A DNA stretch of 64,000 nt, from assembly GCF_007655135.1 (NCBI RefSeq), contig NW_022204360.1:62001-126000 (forward strand), written 5' to 3'. The stretch comes from Punica granatum (Eukaryota; Streptophyta; Magnoliopsida; Myrtales; Lythraceae). The notes under the pieces are model-generated. The model ran no database searches, was not told the DNA's origin, and saw only the letters and a program-made list of their open reading frames with translations. Every line of letters starts with the position of its first letter. Position 1 is the first letter of the stretch. Below, piece after piece: positions 30,677-42,353 of the stretch. A program made the translations under genes and the position numbers.

Positions 30677-33600
30677 CACATCATAAATAGCCATCAATGT
30701 TCCAGAACTGGTCGCCTCTAATTTAACTTCTAATGACCTCAACTCATTAATAAGTGTGTCGTAAACACTCCACATACCTGCTAATCTTGCTGATGATTTC
30801 CGACTCAGTGCATCTGCCACCACATTTGCCTTTCCTGGATGATAGTTGATCGTGCAATCATAATCTTTGATTAGTTCCATCCATCTCCTCTGTCTCAAGT
30901 TGAGTTCTTTCTGAGTGAACAAATATTTCAAACTCTTGTGGTCTGTATAAATCTCACATCTTGCTCCATACAGGTAATGCCTCCAAAGTTTGAGAGCGAA
31001 TACCACAGCTGCCAATTCAAGATCATGTGTCGGGTAATTCTTCCCATGATTCCTTAGTTGCCGAGATGCATAAGCCACCACTCTGCCATTTTGCATTAAT
31101 ACGCAGCCTAAGCTTTGATGGGATGCATCACTATATATCACAAACCCCTCATCAGTGGACGGAATAACAAGCACTGGGGCAGTGGTCAATCTCTTCTTCA
31201 ACTCCTGGAAACTTTGCTCGCACTCATCTGTCCATTCAAACTTCACGCTCTTCCGCGTTAACCGAGTCATGGGAGCAGCAATAAGGGAGAATCCTTCCAC
31301 AAATCTTCGATAATAACCAGCTAATCCTAGGAAACTCCTCACCTCTGATACACTTGTAGGACGATTCCAATTCAAGATAGCTTCAATCTTCGTGGGGTCC
31401 ACTGATACACCATCACCTGAAATCACATGCCCGAGGAATCCCACTCGATCTAACCAAAACTCACATTTGCTAAACTTAGCATAAAGTTTTCTTTCTCTCA
31501 AAATCTGCAACACTACTTGGAGATGTTCTTCATGCTTATTCCGGTTCCTCGAGTATACCAATATATCATCGATGAAAACCACCACAAACTGATCAAGATA
31601 TGGCTGGAAAACTCTATTCATTAAATCCATAAAAGCTGCTGGAGCATTTATTAACCCGAAAGGCATCACAAGGAATTCATAATGTCCATACCGTGTGCGA
31701 AAAGCAGTCTTGGGCACATCAGAGTCCTTGATCTTCAGCTGGTGGTATCCCGATCTAAGATCGATCTTCGAGAAGACGGTAGCACCTCGGAGCTGGTCAA
31801 ACAAGTCATCTATCCTAGGTAAAGGATATTTATTGCGCACCGTAACTCGATTCAACTGTCGATAATCTATGCACAATCTGAGCGAGCCATCCTTCTTCTT
31901 CACAAACAAAACGGGAGCACCCCAAGAAGATACACTAGGCCTGATAAATCCCTTTTCTAACAATTCTTGTAGCTGAATTTTCAATTCCTTGAGTTCTGAC
32001 GGGGCCATACGATACGGTGCACGGGAAATCGGCGCAGTACCGGGCTCTAGCTCGATAGTAAACTCAATCTCTCTATTAGGGGGAAGACCAGGTAAATCAT
32101 CAGGAAAAATCTCTGGAAACTCGCAAACTACTGAAATTTCACTAAGTTTTGGTGAGTTGACCTCGGTAGCACCACATATGTCAAATATCCTTCACACCCC
32201 CTTTTCAAAAGTTTCATCGCCTCGAGAAATGATATAACATTGAATGGAGCACCCAACTGATCTCCATGAAGCTTAAATTCAGGCTCATTCGGTATTCTAA
32301 AAATAACCTCCTTCTTGTAACACTCCACCGAAGCATGATGAGAAGCAAGCCAATCCATCCCGAGGATAACGTCAAAATCCCAAATGCTTAAGGGTATTAA
32401 ATCTACTAACATTTCCTTATCCCCTAACTGTAGCCTACAACTGCGATACACTTCCCCGACTACCACACTTTCCCCGGTCGGTGTAGCTATGGACATACGA
32501 CAATCTAATAACTCTCGTGGTCTATTAGAATGCATGGCATATGACAATGAGATATATGAATGAGTGGACCCTGGGTCTATAAGTACATGAGCAGGTTTAT
32601 TAAAGAGATTTAACGTACCCGTCACTACAGTCGGAGTGGCATCCGCATCTCGCTTCGTTAAGGTGAATACTCCTACCCTGCGTCATTGGTCTATTGGCCT
32701 GGCCTGCTGAGCTCACCATCGATCCACCCCCTCGGCCTTGAACACTCTTATTGCTACTCATTTGTCCACGGCCTCTTATCGCCGATGGCCTATTGCCCAC
32801 ACTAGCACTACTAGACGCTGCTACTATAGGCTGCCTACAATTCCTCAGTACATGTCCCTTCATGCCACATCTAAAACATGTAACCCCCTCACTCCTCAAT
32901 TGCGGACAATTATTTATCAAGTGATCACGACGTCCACAATGAAAACAACTCCCGGACTGCACTTGACAAACTCCGGAATGGAATCGACCACAATTCTGAC
33001 AATTTTGATGCCTCGGGAGATTAGTTCCACCATAACTTGCACCACTCTGACTTATGATGCCCTTATCTTCATGAAACCATTGTGGAGATTGCTGATAAGT
33101 TGATTTCCCTCTATTGAAGCCTTGAATGAACCCGCCTCTTTTTGGGGGTCGGAAGGAACCCTCTACAAGTGAGCTACTAGGCCGAGTTCTACTTTGCTCC
33201 CTCTGATGAACTTCCTCTCGTAAGTCCTCCTCAGCGATAATGGCTTTATTATATAGGTCTGCAAATAATGGGATCTCCAAAACGGAAACGCGCGACCTAA
33301 TATTGAGGTTCAATCCATCCAAGAACCTACTGCATTTGGAAGTTTCATCACTTACCAATGTAGGGGCAAAACGTGACAACTTGGTAAATTTTACTTCATA
33401 TTCAGCTACGCTGAGCTCTCCTTGCTTCAAATTAAGAAATTCCCGCTCCTTGGTGCGCCGAAACGAGGCTGGAAAGTACTTGTTATAAAATGCTTGCGTA
33501 AACTCACCCCAAGTGATAACATGCGAAGAGTTCGAGGTCCAGTCGTCTCTGAGTAGCCTCCCACCAGTACTGGGCATCCCCTTCTAGCATAAATGTCGCA

Positions 33601-34024
33601 AGTGCCACACGTTGGGTGTCTGGAACCTCCATGATTGAAAAAATTCTTTCCATTCCAGCTATCCAATTCTCCGCTTCTATCGGATCAGCACTACCCGAAA
33701 AACTAGATGGACCATATTTCCTAAACCTTTCATACGGCGTCAATTGTGACTCCATGTGAGATGTGGATGCACTCGGCTGTGTTGCTTGTGTCTGAAAGAA
33801 GGCCGTTTGTTGCATAATTAGCTGCGCTTGCTGCTCAACTAGACGAGTCATGGCTCTAATGTCTGGTGGATTGGTGGATCTTGATCCCTAGGAGCTGCAG
33901 CAGCTTCTTAAGGAGCTTGAGACACTTGCTCCTCTGTCATCGGCTCAGTTGTACTCAGATCAGATAAAAAATTCTCGGCTGTGCGGTATCTAGGTCGACC
34001 CCGCCTTGCACGTTTGGGTCCCAT
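30677..34024 (-). pseudogene. Tekay/Del gag-protease-RT-RNase H, copy B1, 3' end lost at the A' junction
   Basis: Read on the minus strand from ATG 34024: Gag N-terminus, Gag core, three zinc knuckles, protease with Asp-Pro-Gly-Ser, RT with Phe-Ile-Asp-Asp, and RNase H. It is then cut at 30677, where an A' LTR begins, so integrase and chromodomain are absent. RT-RNase H is open from 32008 to the junction. Breaks are a TAA codon near 33908, a 1-nt loss near 33856 shared with B2, an inserted G near 33534, a 2-nt change near 32673 and a loss near 32170. Near the junction it shares TTAGTTGCC and AAGCTTTGAT with B3, while in gag it shares variants with B2. Confidence 0.87.
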
Positions 34025-34161
34025 TGCAAATTTTCCTAAACAGAACACAAGTTAACCAAGCATTTAACAAACACAACGATAAGATATATCCCGTCTTGGG
34101 CCGCAACTAATCAAAAAGAACGGGGATCAGGCACACTAAGTCTACAGAATCCTATAACCTA

Positions 34162-34174
34162 GGCTCTGATACCA
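34162..34174 (-). other. Primer binding site, initiator tRNA-Met (family B)
   Basis: GGCTCTGATACCA on the plus strand is the complement of TGGTATCAGAGCC, next to the LTR edge at 34179. Equivalent minus-strand sites lie at 41677-41689, 56012-56024 and 62255-62267. They show that four family B copies keep their 5' ends in this window. Confidence 0.9.
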
Positions 34175-34806
34175 AAAATGTCACGACCCGAAACTTATAG
34201 CAGAGTTTCCCCCCTATTCCTTAGTATCCATTGTCATATGCGCAACTCATATGTGTATAATCTGTTTTCTTAACTCCTAACACATTGAACCAACCCAGCA
34301 AGCTCTATATAAACATATAACCACCTAACCAATTCAGATATATGCATAAAACTCTCAAAGATTACTCAGTTGCAACCATCTTGTAACATAGACTGAACGA
34401 AAAGCTTTCATATATATATATAGCATACTTCTACAACACATCCAACCTTTAAACTAACTCGGCATGCTCTACATGAATATATAATGAGTCTAACGGATTC
34501 TAATGTACATATATGCTCTCCATAGTGTGTTCAGCTACAACCATACCACTAAACCAACTAACAAAAGTTTCAGGTCGTAACAGGATTGTAACATTTACGA
34601 ACACTTACTACCTATACTATTGGTGGGCCTACTTGCCAAAATCCTTTGCGCTGATCCCCGTTATCCAAAGCCCTCCTGTGCGGCTAGTCTAGCTCCTAGC
34701 TCATCTGGAAAAATGTATGCAGGGGGTGAGCTGCAACTCAGTGAGTACTATATTCCAAGGTAAAATGAGCTAATATGTTACATCACAATTCACGACAATC
34801 AATCAT

Positions 34807-34846
<40 letters not shown>

Positions 34847-35080
34847 TTTCACCGTGATATAGCATCCAATACCAGGATCATCCTTTCACACAACTCATAG
34901 GGCAACCAATCCAAACAACAGTAATATAGCCATAGGGTTGCATTTCCTCGCAATAGAGTTATGACGGTACCGTGACCCCGCACACCTCATTCATATCATC
35001 CTCAACTCCCAATATCCATGTCTCATGAGCGGGGGCCGGCCATTAACCTCTGGCGGTAAGAGTTGACCTTCATTTATATT

Positions 35081-35290
35081 CCGCCGGTCCAGCGGCCGAT
35101 CATGCCCCTACTTATATTCCGCCGGGTCCAGCGGCCGATCAGGCCCCTATTTGTATTCCGCCGGGTCCAGCGGCCGATCACGTCCCTATTTATATTCCGC
35201 CGGGTCCAGCGGCCGATCAAGTCCCTATTTATATTCCGCCGGGTTCGGCGGCCGATCAGGCCCCTTTTATAATCCGCCGGGTCCAGCGAT
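35081..35290. repeat. 39-bp GC-rich minisatellite in the Tekay LTR
   Basis: There are six units starting at 35081, 35119, 35158, 35197, 35236 and 35274. The core CCGCCGGGTCCAGCGG is followed by CCGATCA and an AT-rich spacer. CCGC and GCGG within the core can pair as a short hairpin. It is rich in CpG against an AT-rich LTR. The same array is present in all four family B LTRs. Confidence 0.88.
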
Positions 35291-35379
35291 CCCATGGCTA
35301 TAGTCCAACCATCACAAGCATACTAAGCATACACATCAACTATGTTCCGCAATCATTCAGCCATCATCACTTCTATAAC

Positions 35380-35411
<32 letters not shown>

Positions 35412-36368
35412 CATTTTACGATGGAAGAAAGTGCTCACTAACACCCCTGAAACGACCACTTAATGAGTTGAGCCTTCCGGAGGTATAACCTCAGTCTCCC
35501 CAGCCCCTATTCAGTTCAAGCACAAAGGTTAGATAATATGCTAAATAAGAGTACATATAGGTATCAGTTTTAACTCCCGTATTATTTGATTAATATAACT
35601 AAAATATAACCAATGACATAACGATTCCAATGATATGCTATGCATAACTCAAATCATATCAGTTTAGAATAGTAATTATATTATACGGAGGGCCAATTCG
35701 ATCAGCCAAATTCAAGTAAGGAGTACAAGGAATTCTAAGTACTTCTTTAGTTCCAAAATACAAATAAACAAGAGCTTGGTCAATCAACCCATCACATGAT
35801 ATCATTATAATGCATGATAAATTTCAAATCAGATCCCTTCTCTAATCCATAATCAGCTCAAAGAGCAAAATATATGCATATATATACATATGTACACACA
35901 CTTGTCTACATCTATATATATATATATATTTTTTTTCAGAAGGGCATGGCTATGTGTGTTAAAAACCTCCTAACTCAACTAAGAAATTTGCCCCCCGCCT
36001 TACAACCGAATTATTCAGCTTCTATTGGTGACCAAACTCATCCTAACACAACATAAAACTAACTCCAAATATATATCCAACTCAATTTATATTAGCTAGG
36101 AGAACTAACAAAAATCACCATAAACTAATCTTTTGAAACTTGATCAGACAAGAAGGATGCAAGAAGAGCCACAAACCATGTACAACATAGTAAATATGAA
36201 TGTTTAAATCATAGATAATCAACTTACTAATCAATACTCTAACTTAGTCTTCTTCCTCTTCTTCTTCTCCAAGAATTTTCTCGACTCAGCCAGTTCTCTC
36301 TCTCTCTCTCTCTCTCTTCTGGTTCATTTTCGTTTCCTTTCAGCTAGGGATAGAGCAAGGGAGGGTAT

Positions 36369-36381
36369 GGCTTAAATAAGG
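36369..36381 (-). promoter_or_regulatory. Possible TATA element of the Tekay LTR
   Basis: Read on the minus strand this is CCTTATTTAAGCC, about 320 nt into the LTR. It is followed by C/T-rich DNA and, farther on, the CT repeat. It is the best TATA-like candidate at a plausible U3 position, but it is a weak match and no transcript evidence is available. The same sequence is in the LTR at 41694-44207. Confidence 0.3.
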
Positions 36382-36698
36382 ATGAAAAGAAGAAAAAGAA
36401 GGTGGTCAAAGATGGTCAAAGGCGGTGGGAAGGAAAGGGCTGCTGAAGAGGAGGCCACTTGGCCCATTCTACACTCATCTCTATCTGATTTCTCACTTTT
36501 TCGTTTTTTATTATTATTATTATTTTTTTCTTTCATATAGATAATGATCCAGCCACAAGTTGTGGTATATTATATGCATTTAAAGATCCAGCCAAAAAAA
36601 TAATGGTATATTATATACATGTATGTTATGTAACCATGCATGTGCACATGGATATGAATATGAGCATATATGCATGTTTGGTGGACACTAGCCTCACA

Positions 36699-36710
36699 AT
36701 CTCCCCCACT
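36699..36710 (-). other. Polypurine tract of family B
   Basis: On the minus strand AGTGGGGGAGAT directly precedes the LTR start TGTGAGGC. It would prime plus-strand DNA synthesis. The same tract is at 44208-44219 for B3. B4 has lost it through the deletion at 57390. Confidence 0.8.
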
Positions 36711-36732
36711 AATGAAAATTTCGTCCCCGAAA

Positions 36733-38079
36733 TTATTTACCTGATATCGGGAAAAGGTATGGATAGTTGACTCTCATAGAATCCTCGGGTTCCCAAGTGG
36801 CTTCTTCTATCAAATGACTCTTCCACAACACCTTTACTAATGGAATTCTCTTGGTTCGAAGGACCTGCTCTTTCCTATCTAAGATCTCCACTGGCTCTTC
36901 CTCATATGTTAAGTCCTCATTTAACTCCACCGGTTGATAACTCGAAACATGAGATGGGTCCGGTATATACTTACGCAACATTGACACATGAAACACGTTA
37001 TGGATACGGGACAGTTCAGGGGGTAGAGCCAACCGATATGCCACCTTCCCAATGCGCTCCAAAATCTCGTATGGCCCGATATATCTGGGACTAAGCTTTC
37101 CTTTCTTGCCAAATCTCATAATACCCTTCCACGGTGATACCTTTAAGAAAACTCGATCCCCTTGCTGAAACTCGAGGTCCTTTCTTCGTTTATCAGCATA
37201 ATTCTTTTGTCGCCCTTGAGCGGTCTTTAATCTCTCTCTGATAATCTTGACCTTTTCAGCTGTTAGGTCGACTATTTCCGGTCCAGTTAATTGCCTCTCT
37301 CCAACTTCGTTCCAACACAATGGTATTCGACAAGCCCGACCATAAAGCGACTCATATGGTGCCATTCCAATACTAGATTGATAGCTGTTATTATACGCGA
37401 ATTCCATCAAAGGAAGGTAGTCATCCCAGCAGCCTTGAAATTCTATAACACACGCTCTTAACATATCCTCCAATGTTTGAATGGTCCTTTCGCTTTGCCC
37501 GTCTGATTCGGGATGAAAAGCAGTGGTCAAATTCAACTTCGTGCCTAGAGCCGTAACAAAACTATTCCAGTACTTGGAAGTAAAATAGGAACCTCTGTCT
37601 GATACTATGGATAACGGCACACCGTGCAACCTCACAATCTCCTTAATGAACAATTGTGCCAACTGATCTGCACCAAATGTCGTTTTAGCTGGTAGGAAGT
37701 GAGCGGATTTAGTCAGCCTATCAACTATCACCCATATAGAATCATGCCCTCTTCGTGTTCGTGGAAGTCCCGAGACAAAATCCATGGTGATCTTTTCCCA
37801 TTTCCATTCAGGTACCGGAAGGGGTTGTAATAACCCGGATGGGTGCTGATGTTCTGCCTTAACCTGCTGACATACTAGACACTTAGCGACATATTCAGCT
37901 ATCTCCTTTTTCATGTTATACCACCAATAACTTCTCTTCAAATTATAATACATCTTAGTGCTTCCGGGGTGCATTGCATATGGTGATCTATGAGCCTGTG
38001 CAAGAATCTCTCTCTTCAACTCAACATCGTCAGGTACACAAATTCGACTCCCAAACATAAGTGTGTCATCCTCTTTCAA
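36733..38079 (-). CDS. Integrase with chromodomain, copy B2
   Basis: This is a 448-residue open frame on the minus strand, the 3' third of a polyprotein gene. The zinc-binding residues are His30, His37, Cys67 and Cys70. The catalytic triad is Asp100, Asp161 and Glu197, with the D(60)D(35)E spacing of this family. A Gly-Pro-Tyr (GPY/F) motif follows at about residue 338. A C-terminal chromodomain of about residues 393-445, containing the Trp-Lys and Trp-Glu-Pro signature, would bind modified histone H3 and direct insertion to heterochromatin. The frame is separated from RT-RNase H upstream by one missing T in a T run near 38129. B3, which has the extra T, reads through. The ATG used here is internal and not a natural start. 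Confidence 0.85.
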   Translation of the reverse strand: MKEDDTLMFGSRICVPDDVELKREILAQAHRSPYAMHPGSTKMYYNLKRSYWWYNMKKEIAEYVAKCLVCQQVKAEHQHPSGLLQPLPVPEWKWEKITMDFVSGLPRTRRGHDSIWVIVDRLTKSAHFLPAKTTFGADQLAQLFIKEIVRLHGVPLSIVSDRGSYFTSKYWNSFVTALGTKLNLTTAFHPESDGQSERTIQTLEDMLRACVIEFQGCWDDYLPLMEFAYNNSYQSSIGMAPYESLYGRACRIPLCWNEVGERQLTGPEIVDLTAEKVKIIRERLKTAQGRQKNYADKRRKDLEFQQGDRVFLKVSPWKGIMRFGKKGKLSPRYIGPYEILERIGKVAYRLALPPELSRIHNVFHVSMLRKYIPDPSHVSSYQPVELNEDLTYEEEPVEILDRKEQVLRTKRIPLVKVLWKSHLIEEATWEPEDSMRVNYPYLFPISGK

Positions 38080-38105
38080 AAGAAATTCAAACTTCTTGCC
38101 TTCCT

Positions 38106-41100
38106 TTACTCTGCCTTCCTTAATCTTGTTTTCATCTCTACTAAAAATGGATCTACTTGTTGCGCTTCCCGAATTCGATCAACTAGCACTGGCTTCACAT
38201 CATAAATAGCCATCAATGTTCCAGAACTGGTCGCCTCTAATTTAACTTCTAATGACCTCAACTCATTAATAAGTGTGTCGTAAACACTCCACATACCTGC
38301 TAATCTTGCTGATGATTTCCGACTCAGTGTATCTGCCACCACATTTGCCTTTCCTGGATGATAGTTGATCGTGCAATCATAATCTTTGATTAGTTCCATC
38401 CATCTCCTCTGTCTCAAGTTGAGTTCTTTCTGAGTGAACAAATATTTCAAACTCTTGTGGTCTGTATAAATCTCACATCTTGCTCCATACAGGTAATGCC
38501 TCCAAAGTTTGAGAGCGAATACCACAGCTGCCAATTCAAGATCATGTGTCGGGTAATTCTTCCCATGATTCCTTAGCTGCCGAGATGCATAAGCCACCAC
38601 TCTGCCATTTTGCATTAATACGCAGCCTAAGCCTTGATGGGATGCATCACTATATATCACAAACCCCTCATCAGTGGACGGAATAACAAGCACTGGGGCA
38701 GTGGTCAATCTCTTCTTCAACTCCTGGAAACTTTGCTCGCACTCATCTGTCCGTTCAAACTTCACGCTCTTCCGCGTTAACCGAGTCATGGGAGCAGCAA
38801 TAAGGGAGAATCCTTCCACAAATCTTCGATAATAACCAGCTAATCCTAGGAAACTCCTCACCTCTGATACACTTGTAGGACGATTCCAATTCAAGATAGC
38901 TTCAATCTTCGTGGGGTCCACTGATACACCATCACCTGAAATCACATGCCCGAGGAATCCCACTCGATCTAACCAAAACTCACATTTGCTAAACTTAGCA
39001 TAAAGTTTTCTTTCTCTCAAAATCTGCAACACTACTCGGAGATGTTCTTCATGCTCATTCCGGTTCCTCGAGTATACCAATATATCATCGATGAAAACCA
39101 CCACAAACTGATCAAGATATGGCTGGAAAACTCTATTCATTAAATCCATAAAAGCTGCTGGAGCATTTGTTAACCCGAAAGGCATCACAAGGAATTCATA
39201 ACGTCCATACCGTGTGCGAAAAGCAGTCTTGGGCACATCAGAGTCCTTGATCTTCAGCTGGTGGTATCCCGATCTAAGATCGATCTTCGAGAAGACGGTA
39301 GCACCTCGGAGCTGGTCAAACAAGTCATCTATCCTAGGTAAAGGATATTTATTGCGCACCGTAACTCGATTCAACTGTCGATAATCTATGCACAATCTGA
39401 GCGAGCCATCCTTCTTCTTCACAAACAAAACGGGAGCACCCCAAGAAGATACACTAGGCCTGATAAATCCCTTTTCTAACAATTCTTGCAGCTGAATTTT
39501 CAATTCCTTGAGTTCTGACGGGGCCATACGATACGGTGCACGGGAAATCGGCGCAGTACCGGGCTCTAGCTCGATAGTAAACTCAATCTCTCTATTAGGG
39601 GGAAGACCAGGTAAATCATCAGGAAAAATCTCTGGAAACTCGCAAACTACTGAAATTTCACTAAGTTTTGGTGAGTTGACCTCGGTAGCAACCACATGTG
39701 CCAAATATCCTTCACACCCCCTTTTCAAAAGTTTCGTCGCCTCGAGAAATGATATAACATTGAATGGAGCACCCAACTGATCTCCATGAAGCTTAAATTC
39801 AGGCTCATTCGGTATTCTAAAAATAACCTCCTTCTTGTAACACTCCACCGAAGCATGATGAGAAGCAAGCCAATCCATCCCGAGGATAACGTCAAAATCC
39901 CAAATGCTTAAGGGTATTAAATCTACTAACATTTCCTTATCCCCTAACTGTAGCCTACAACTGCGATACACTTCCCCGACTACCACACTTTCCCCGGTCG
40001 GTGTAGCTATGGACATACGACTATCTAATAACTCTCGTGGTCTATTAGAATGCATGGCATATGACAATGAGATATATGAATGAGTGGACCCTGGGTCTAT
40101 AAGTACATGAGCAGGTTTATTAAAGAGATTTAACGTACCCGTCACTACAGTCGGAGTGGCATCCGCATCTCGCTTCGTTAAGGTGAATACCCTACCCTGC
40201 GTCATTGGTCTATTGGCCTGGCCTGCTGAGCTCACCATCGATCCACCCCCTCGGCCTTGAACACTCTTATTGCTACTCATTTGTCCACGGCCTCTTATCG
40301 CCGATGGCCTATTGCCCACACTAGCACTACTAGACGCTGCTACTATAGGCTGCCTACAATTCCTCAGTACATGTCCCTTCATGCCACATCTAAAACATGT
40401 AACCCCCTCACTCCTCAATTGCGGACAATTATTTCTCAAGTGATCACGACGTCCACAATGAAAACAACTCCCGGACTGCACTTGACAAACTCCGGAATGG
40501 AATCGACCACAATTCTGACAATTTTGATGCCTCGGGAGATTAGTTCCACCATAACTTGCACCACTCTGACTTATGATGCCCTTATCTTCATGAAACCATT
40601 GTGGAGATTGCTGATAAGTTGATTTCCCTCTATTGAAGCCTTGAATGAACCCGCCTCTTTTTGGGGGTCGGAAGGAACCCTCTACAAGTGAGCTACTAGG
40701 CCGAGTTCTACTTTGCTCCCTCTGATGAACTTCCTCTCGTAAGTCCTCCTCAGCGATAATGGCTTTATTATATAGGTCTGCAAATAATGGGATCTCCAAA
40801 ACGGAAACGCGCGACCTAATATTGAGGTTCAATCCATCCAAGAACCTACTGCATTTGGAAGTTTCATCACTTACCAATGTAGGGGAAAAACGTGACAACT
40901 TGGTAAATTTTACTTCATATTCAGCTACGCTGAGCTCTCCTTGCTTCAAATTAAGAAATTCCCGCTCCTTGGTGCGCCGAAACGAGGCTGGAAAGTACTT
41001 GTTATAAAATGCTTGCGTAAACTCACCCCAAGTGATAACATGCGAAGAGTTCGAGTCCAGTCGTCTCTGAGTAGCCTCCCACCAGTACTGGGCATCCCCT

Positions 41101-41369
41101 TCTAGCATAAATGTCGCAAGTGCCACACGTTGGGTGTCTGGAACCTCCATGATTGAAAAAATTCTTTCCATTCCAGCTATCCAATTCTCCGCTTCTATCG
41201 GATCAGCACTACCCGAAAAACTAGATGGACCATATTTCCTAAACCTTTCATACGGCGTCAATTGTGACTCCATGTGAGATGTGGATGCACTCGGCTGTGT
41301 TGCTTGTGTCTGAAAGAAGGCCGTTTGTTGCATAATTAGCTGCGCTTGCTGCTCAACTAGACGAGTCAT
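38106..41369 (-). CDS. gag-pol: Gag-protease-RT-RNase H polyprotein, copy B2
   Basis: This 1087-residue frame is the longest in the window. The Gag core is at about residues 40-170. Three zinc knuckles follow: a CX2CX3HX3C variant at 284, and canonical CX2CX4HX4C at 302 and 325. Aspartic protease has Asp425 in Asp-Pro-Gly-Ser. RT has Phe-Ile-Asp-Asp at 759-762, and RNase H has Asp908 and a later Asp-His-Lys-Ser-Leu. Near its end B2 has Thr where the other copies have Ala in Val-Ala-Asp-Ala-Leu-Ser. The natural start is upstream at 41539, in another frame because of a 1-nt loss near 41372. The frame ends at 38106 after the 1-nt loss near 38129. Confidence 0.88.
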   Translation of the reverse strand: MTRLVEQQAQLIMQQTAFFQTQATQPSASTSHMESQLTPYERFRKYGPSSFSGSADPIEAENWIAGMERIFSIMEVPDTQRVALATFMLEGDAQYWWEATQRRLDSNSSHVITWGEFTQAFYNKYFPASFRRTKEREFLNLKQGELSVAEYEVKFTKLSRFSPTLVSDETSKCSRFLDGLNLNIRSRVSVLEIPLFADLYNKAIIAEEDLREEVHQREQSRTRPSSSLVEGSFRPPKRGGFIQGFNRGKSTYQQSPQWFHEDKGIISQSGASYGGTNLPRHQNCQNCGRFHSGVCQVQSGSCFHCGRRDHLRNNCPQLRSEGVTCFRCGMKGHVLRNCRQPIVAASSSASVGNRPSAIRGRGQMSSNKSVQGRGGGSMVSSAGQANRPMTQGRVFTLTKRDADATPTVVTGTLNLFNKPAHVLIDPGSTHSYISLSYAMHSNRPRELLDSRMSIATPTGESVVVGEVYRSCRLQLGDKEMLVDLIPLSIWDFDVILGMDWLASHHASVECYKKEVIFRIPNEPEFKLHGDQLGAPFNVISFLEATKLLKRGCEGYLAHVVATEVNSPKLSEISVVCEFPEIFPDDLPGLPPNREIEFTIELEPGTAPISRAPYRMAPSELKELKIQLQELLEKGFIRPSVSSWGAPVLFVKKKDGSLRLCIDYRQLNRVTVRNKYPLPRIDDLFDQLRGATVFSKIDLRSGYHQLKIKDSDVPKTAFRTRYGRYEFLVMPFGLTNAPAAFMDLMNRVFQPYLDQFVVVFIDDILVYSRNRNEHEEHLRVVLQILRERKLYAKFSKCEFWLDRVGFLGHVISGDGVSVDPTKIEAILNWNRPTSVSEVRSFLGLAGYYRRFVEGFSLIAAPMTRLTRKSVKFERTDECEQSFQELKKRLTTAPVLVIPSTDEGFVIYSDASHQGLGCVLMQNGRVVAYASRQLRNHGKNYPTHDLELAAVVFALKLWRHYLYGARCEIYTDHKSLKYLFTQKELNLRQRRWMELIKDYDCTINYHPGKANVVADTLSRKSSARLAGMWSVYDTLINELRSLEVKLEATSSGTLMAIYDVKPVLVDRIREAQQVDPFLVEMKTRLRKAE

Positions 41370-41539
41370 GGCTCTAATGTCTGGTGGATTGGTGGATCTT
41401 GATCCCTAGGAGCTGCAGCAGCTTCTTGAGGAGCTTGAGACACTTGCTCCTCTGTCATCGGCTCAGGTGTACTCAGATCAGCTAAATTCTCGGCTGTGCG
41501 GTATCTAGGTCGACCCCGCCTTGCACGTTTGGGTCCCAT
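41366..41539 (-). pseudogene. Gag N-terminus of copy B2, frameshifted from the rest
   Basis: The ATG at 41539 opens a basic N-terminus (Met-Gly-Pro-Lys-Arg-Ala-Arg-Arg) followed by an acidic, Pro/Gln-rich stretch. A missing G near 41372, shared with B1, ends the frame at 41366. B3 and B4 lack this shift but have a nonsense codon in the same exon. The 137 bp from here to the primer site (41677) is the short leader, with nothing else visible. Confidence 0.78.
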
Positions 41540-41693
41540 TGCAAATTTTCCTAAACAGAACACAAGTTAACCAAGCATTTAACAAACACAACGATAAGAT
41601 ATATCCCGTCTTGGGCCGCAACTAATCAAAAAGAACGGGGATCAGGCACACTAAGTCTACAGAATCCTATAACCTAGGCTCTGATACCAAAAA

Positions 41694-42311
41694 TGTCACG
41701 ACCCGAAACTTATAGCAGAGTTTCCCCTCTATTCCTTGTCATATGCGCAACTCATATGTGTATAATCTGTTTTCTTAACTCCCAACACATTGAACCAACC
41801 CAGCAAGCTCTATATAAACATATAACCACCTAACCAATTCAGATATATGCATAAAACTCTCAAAGATTACTCAGTTGCAACCATCTTGTAACATAGACTG
41901 AACGAAAAGCTTTCATATATATATATAGCATACTTCTACAACACATCCAACCTTTAAACTAACTCGGCATGCTCTACATGAATATATAATGAGTCTAACG
42001 GATTCTAATGTACATATATGCTCTCCATAGTGTGTTCAGCTACAACCATACCACTAAACCAACTAACAAAAGTTTCAGGTCGTAACAGGATTGTAACATT
42101 TACGAACACTTACTACCTATACTATGGGTGGGCCTACTTGCCAAAATCCTTTGCGCTGATCCCCGTTATCCAAAGCCCTCCTGTGCGGCTAGTCTAGCTC
42201 CTAGCTCATCTGGAAAAATGTATGCAGGGGGTGAGCTGCAACTCAGTGAGTACTATATTGCAAGGTAAAATGAGCTAATATGTTACATCACAATTCACGA
42301 CAATCAATCAT

Positions 42312-42353
<42 letters not shown>

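Larger units (their letters stand above)
34179..36698 (-). repeat. Tekay LTR shared by B1 and B2 (2520 bp)
   Basis: Plus-strand ends are TGTCACGACCCG at 34179 and CCTCACA at 36698, giving TG...CA ends on both strands. Inside are a CA/TA microsatellite (34805-34847), a GC-rich 39-bp minisatellite (35081-35290), an AT repeat (about 35385-35408) and a CT repeat (36294-36318). The rest is AT-rich sequence with no coding frame of note. It is the 3' LTR of B2 and the 5' LTR of B1. Confidence 0.87.

Noticed and set aside
35081..35290. Regular repeats considered as a CRISPR array.
   Set aside because: Units are contiguous, without unique spacers, inside a plant retrotransposon LTR.
35063..35295. Open frames on both strands (69 and 73 codons) through the Tekay LTR minisatellite, repeated in all four LTRs.
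   Set aside because: A 39-bp period is a multiple of three and has no stops on either strand, so open frames arise automatically. The plus-strand frame opens with TTG and the repeats are copies of one LTR.
36061..36720. AT-rich region near the Tekay LTR edge screened for a host gene or small RNA gene.
   Set aside because: It is inside the LTR and repeated at 43560-44220. No coding frame, tRNA or snRNA feature is visible.
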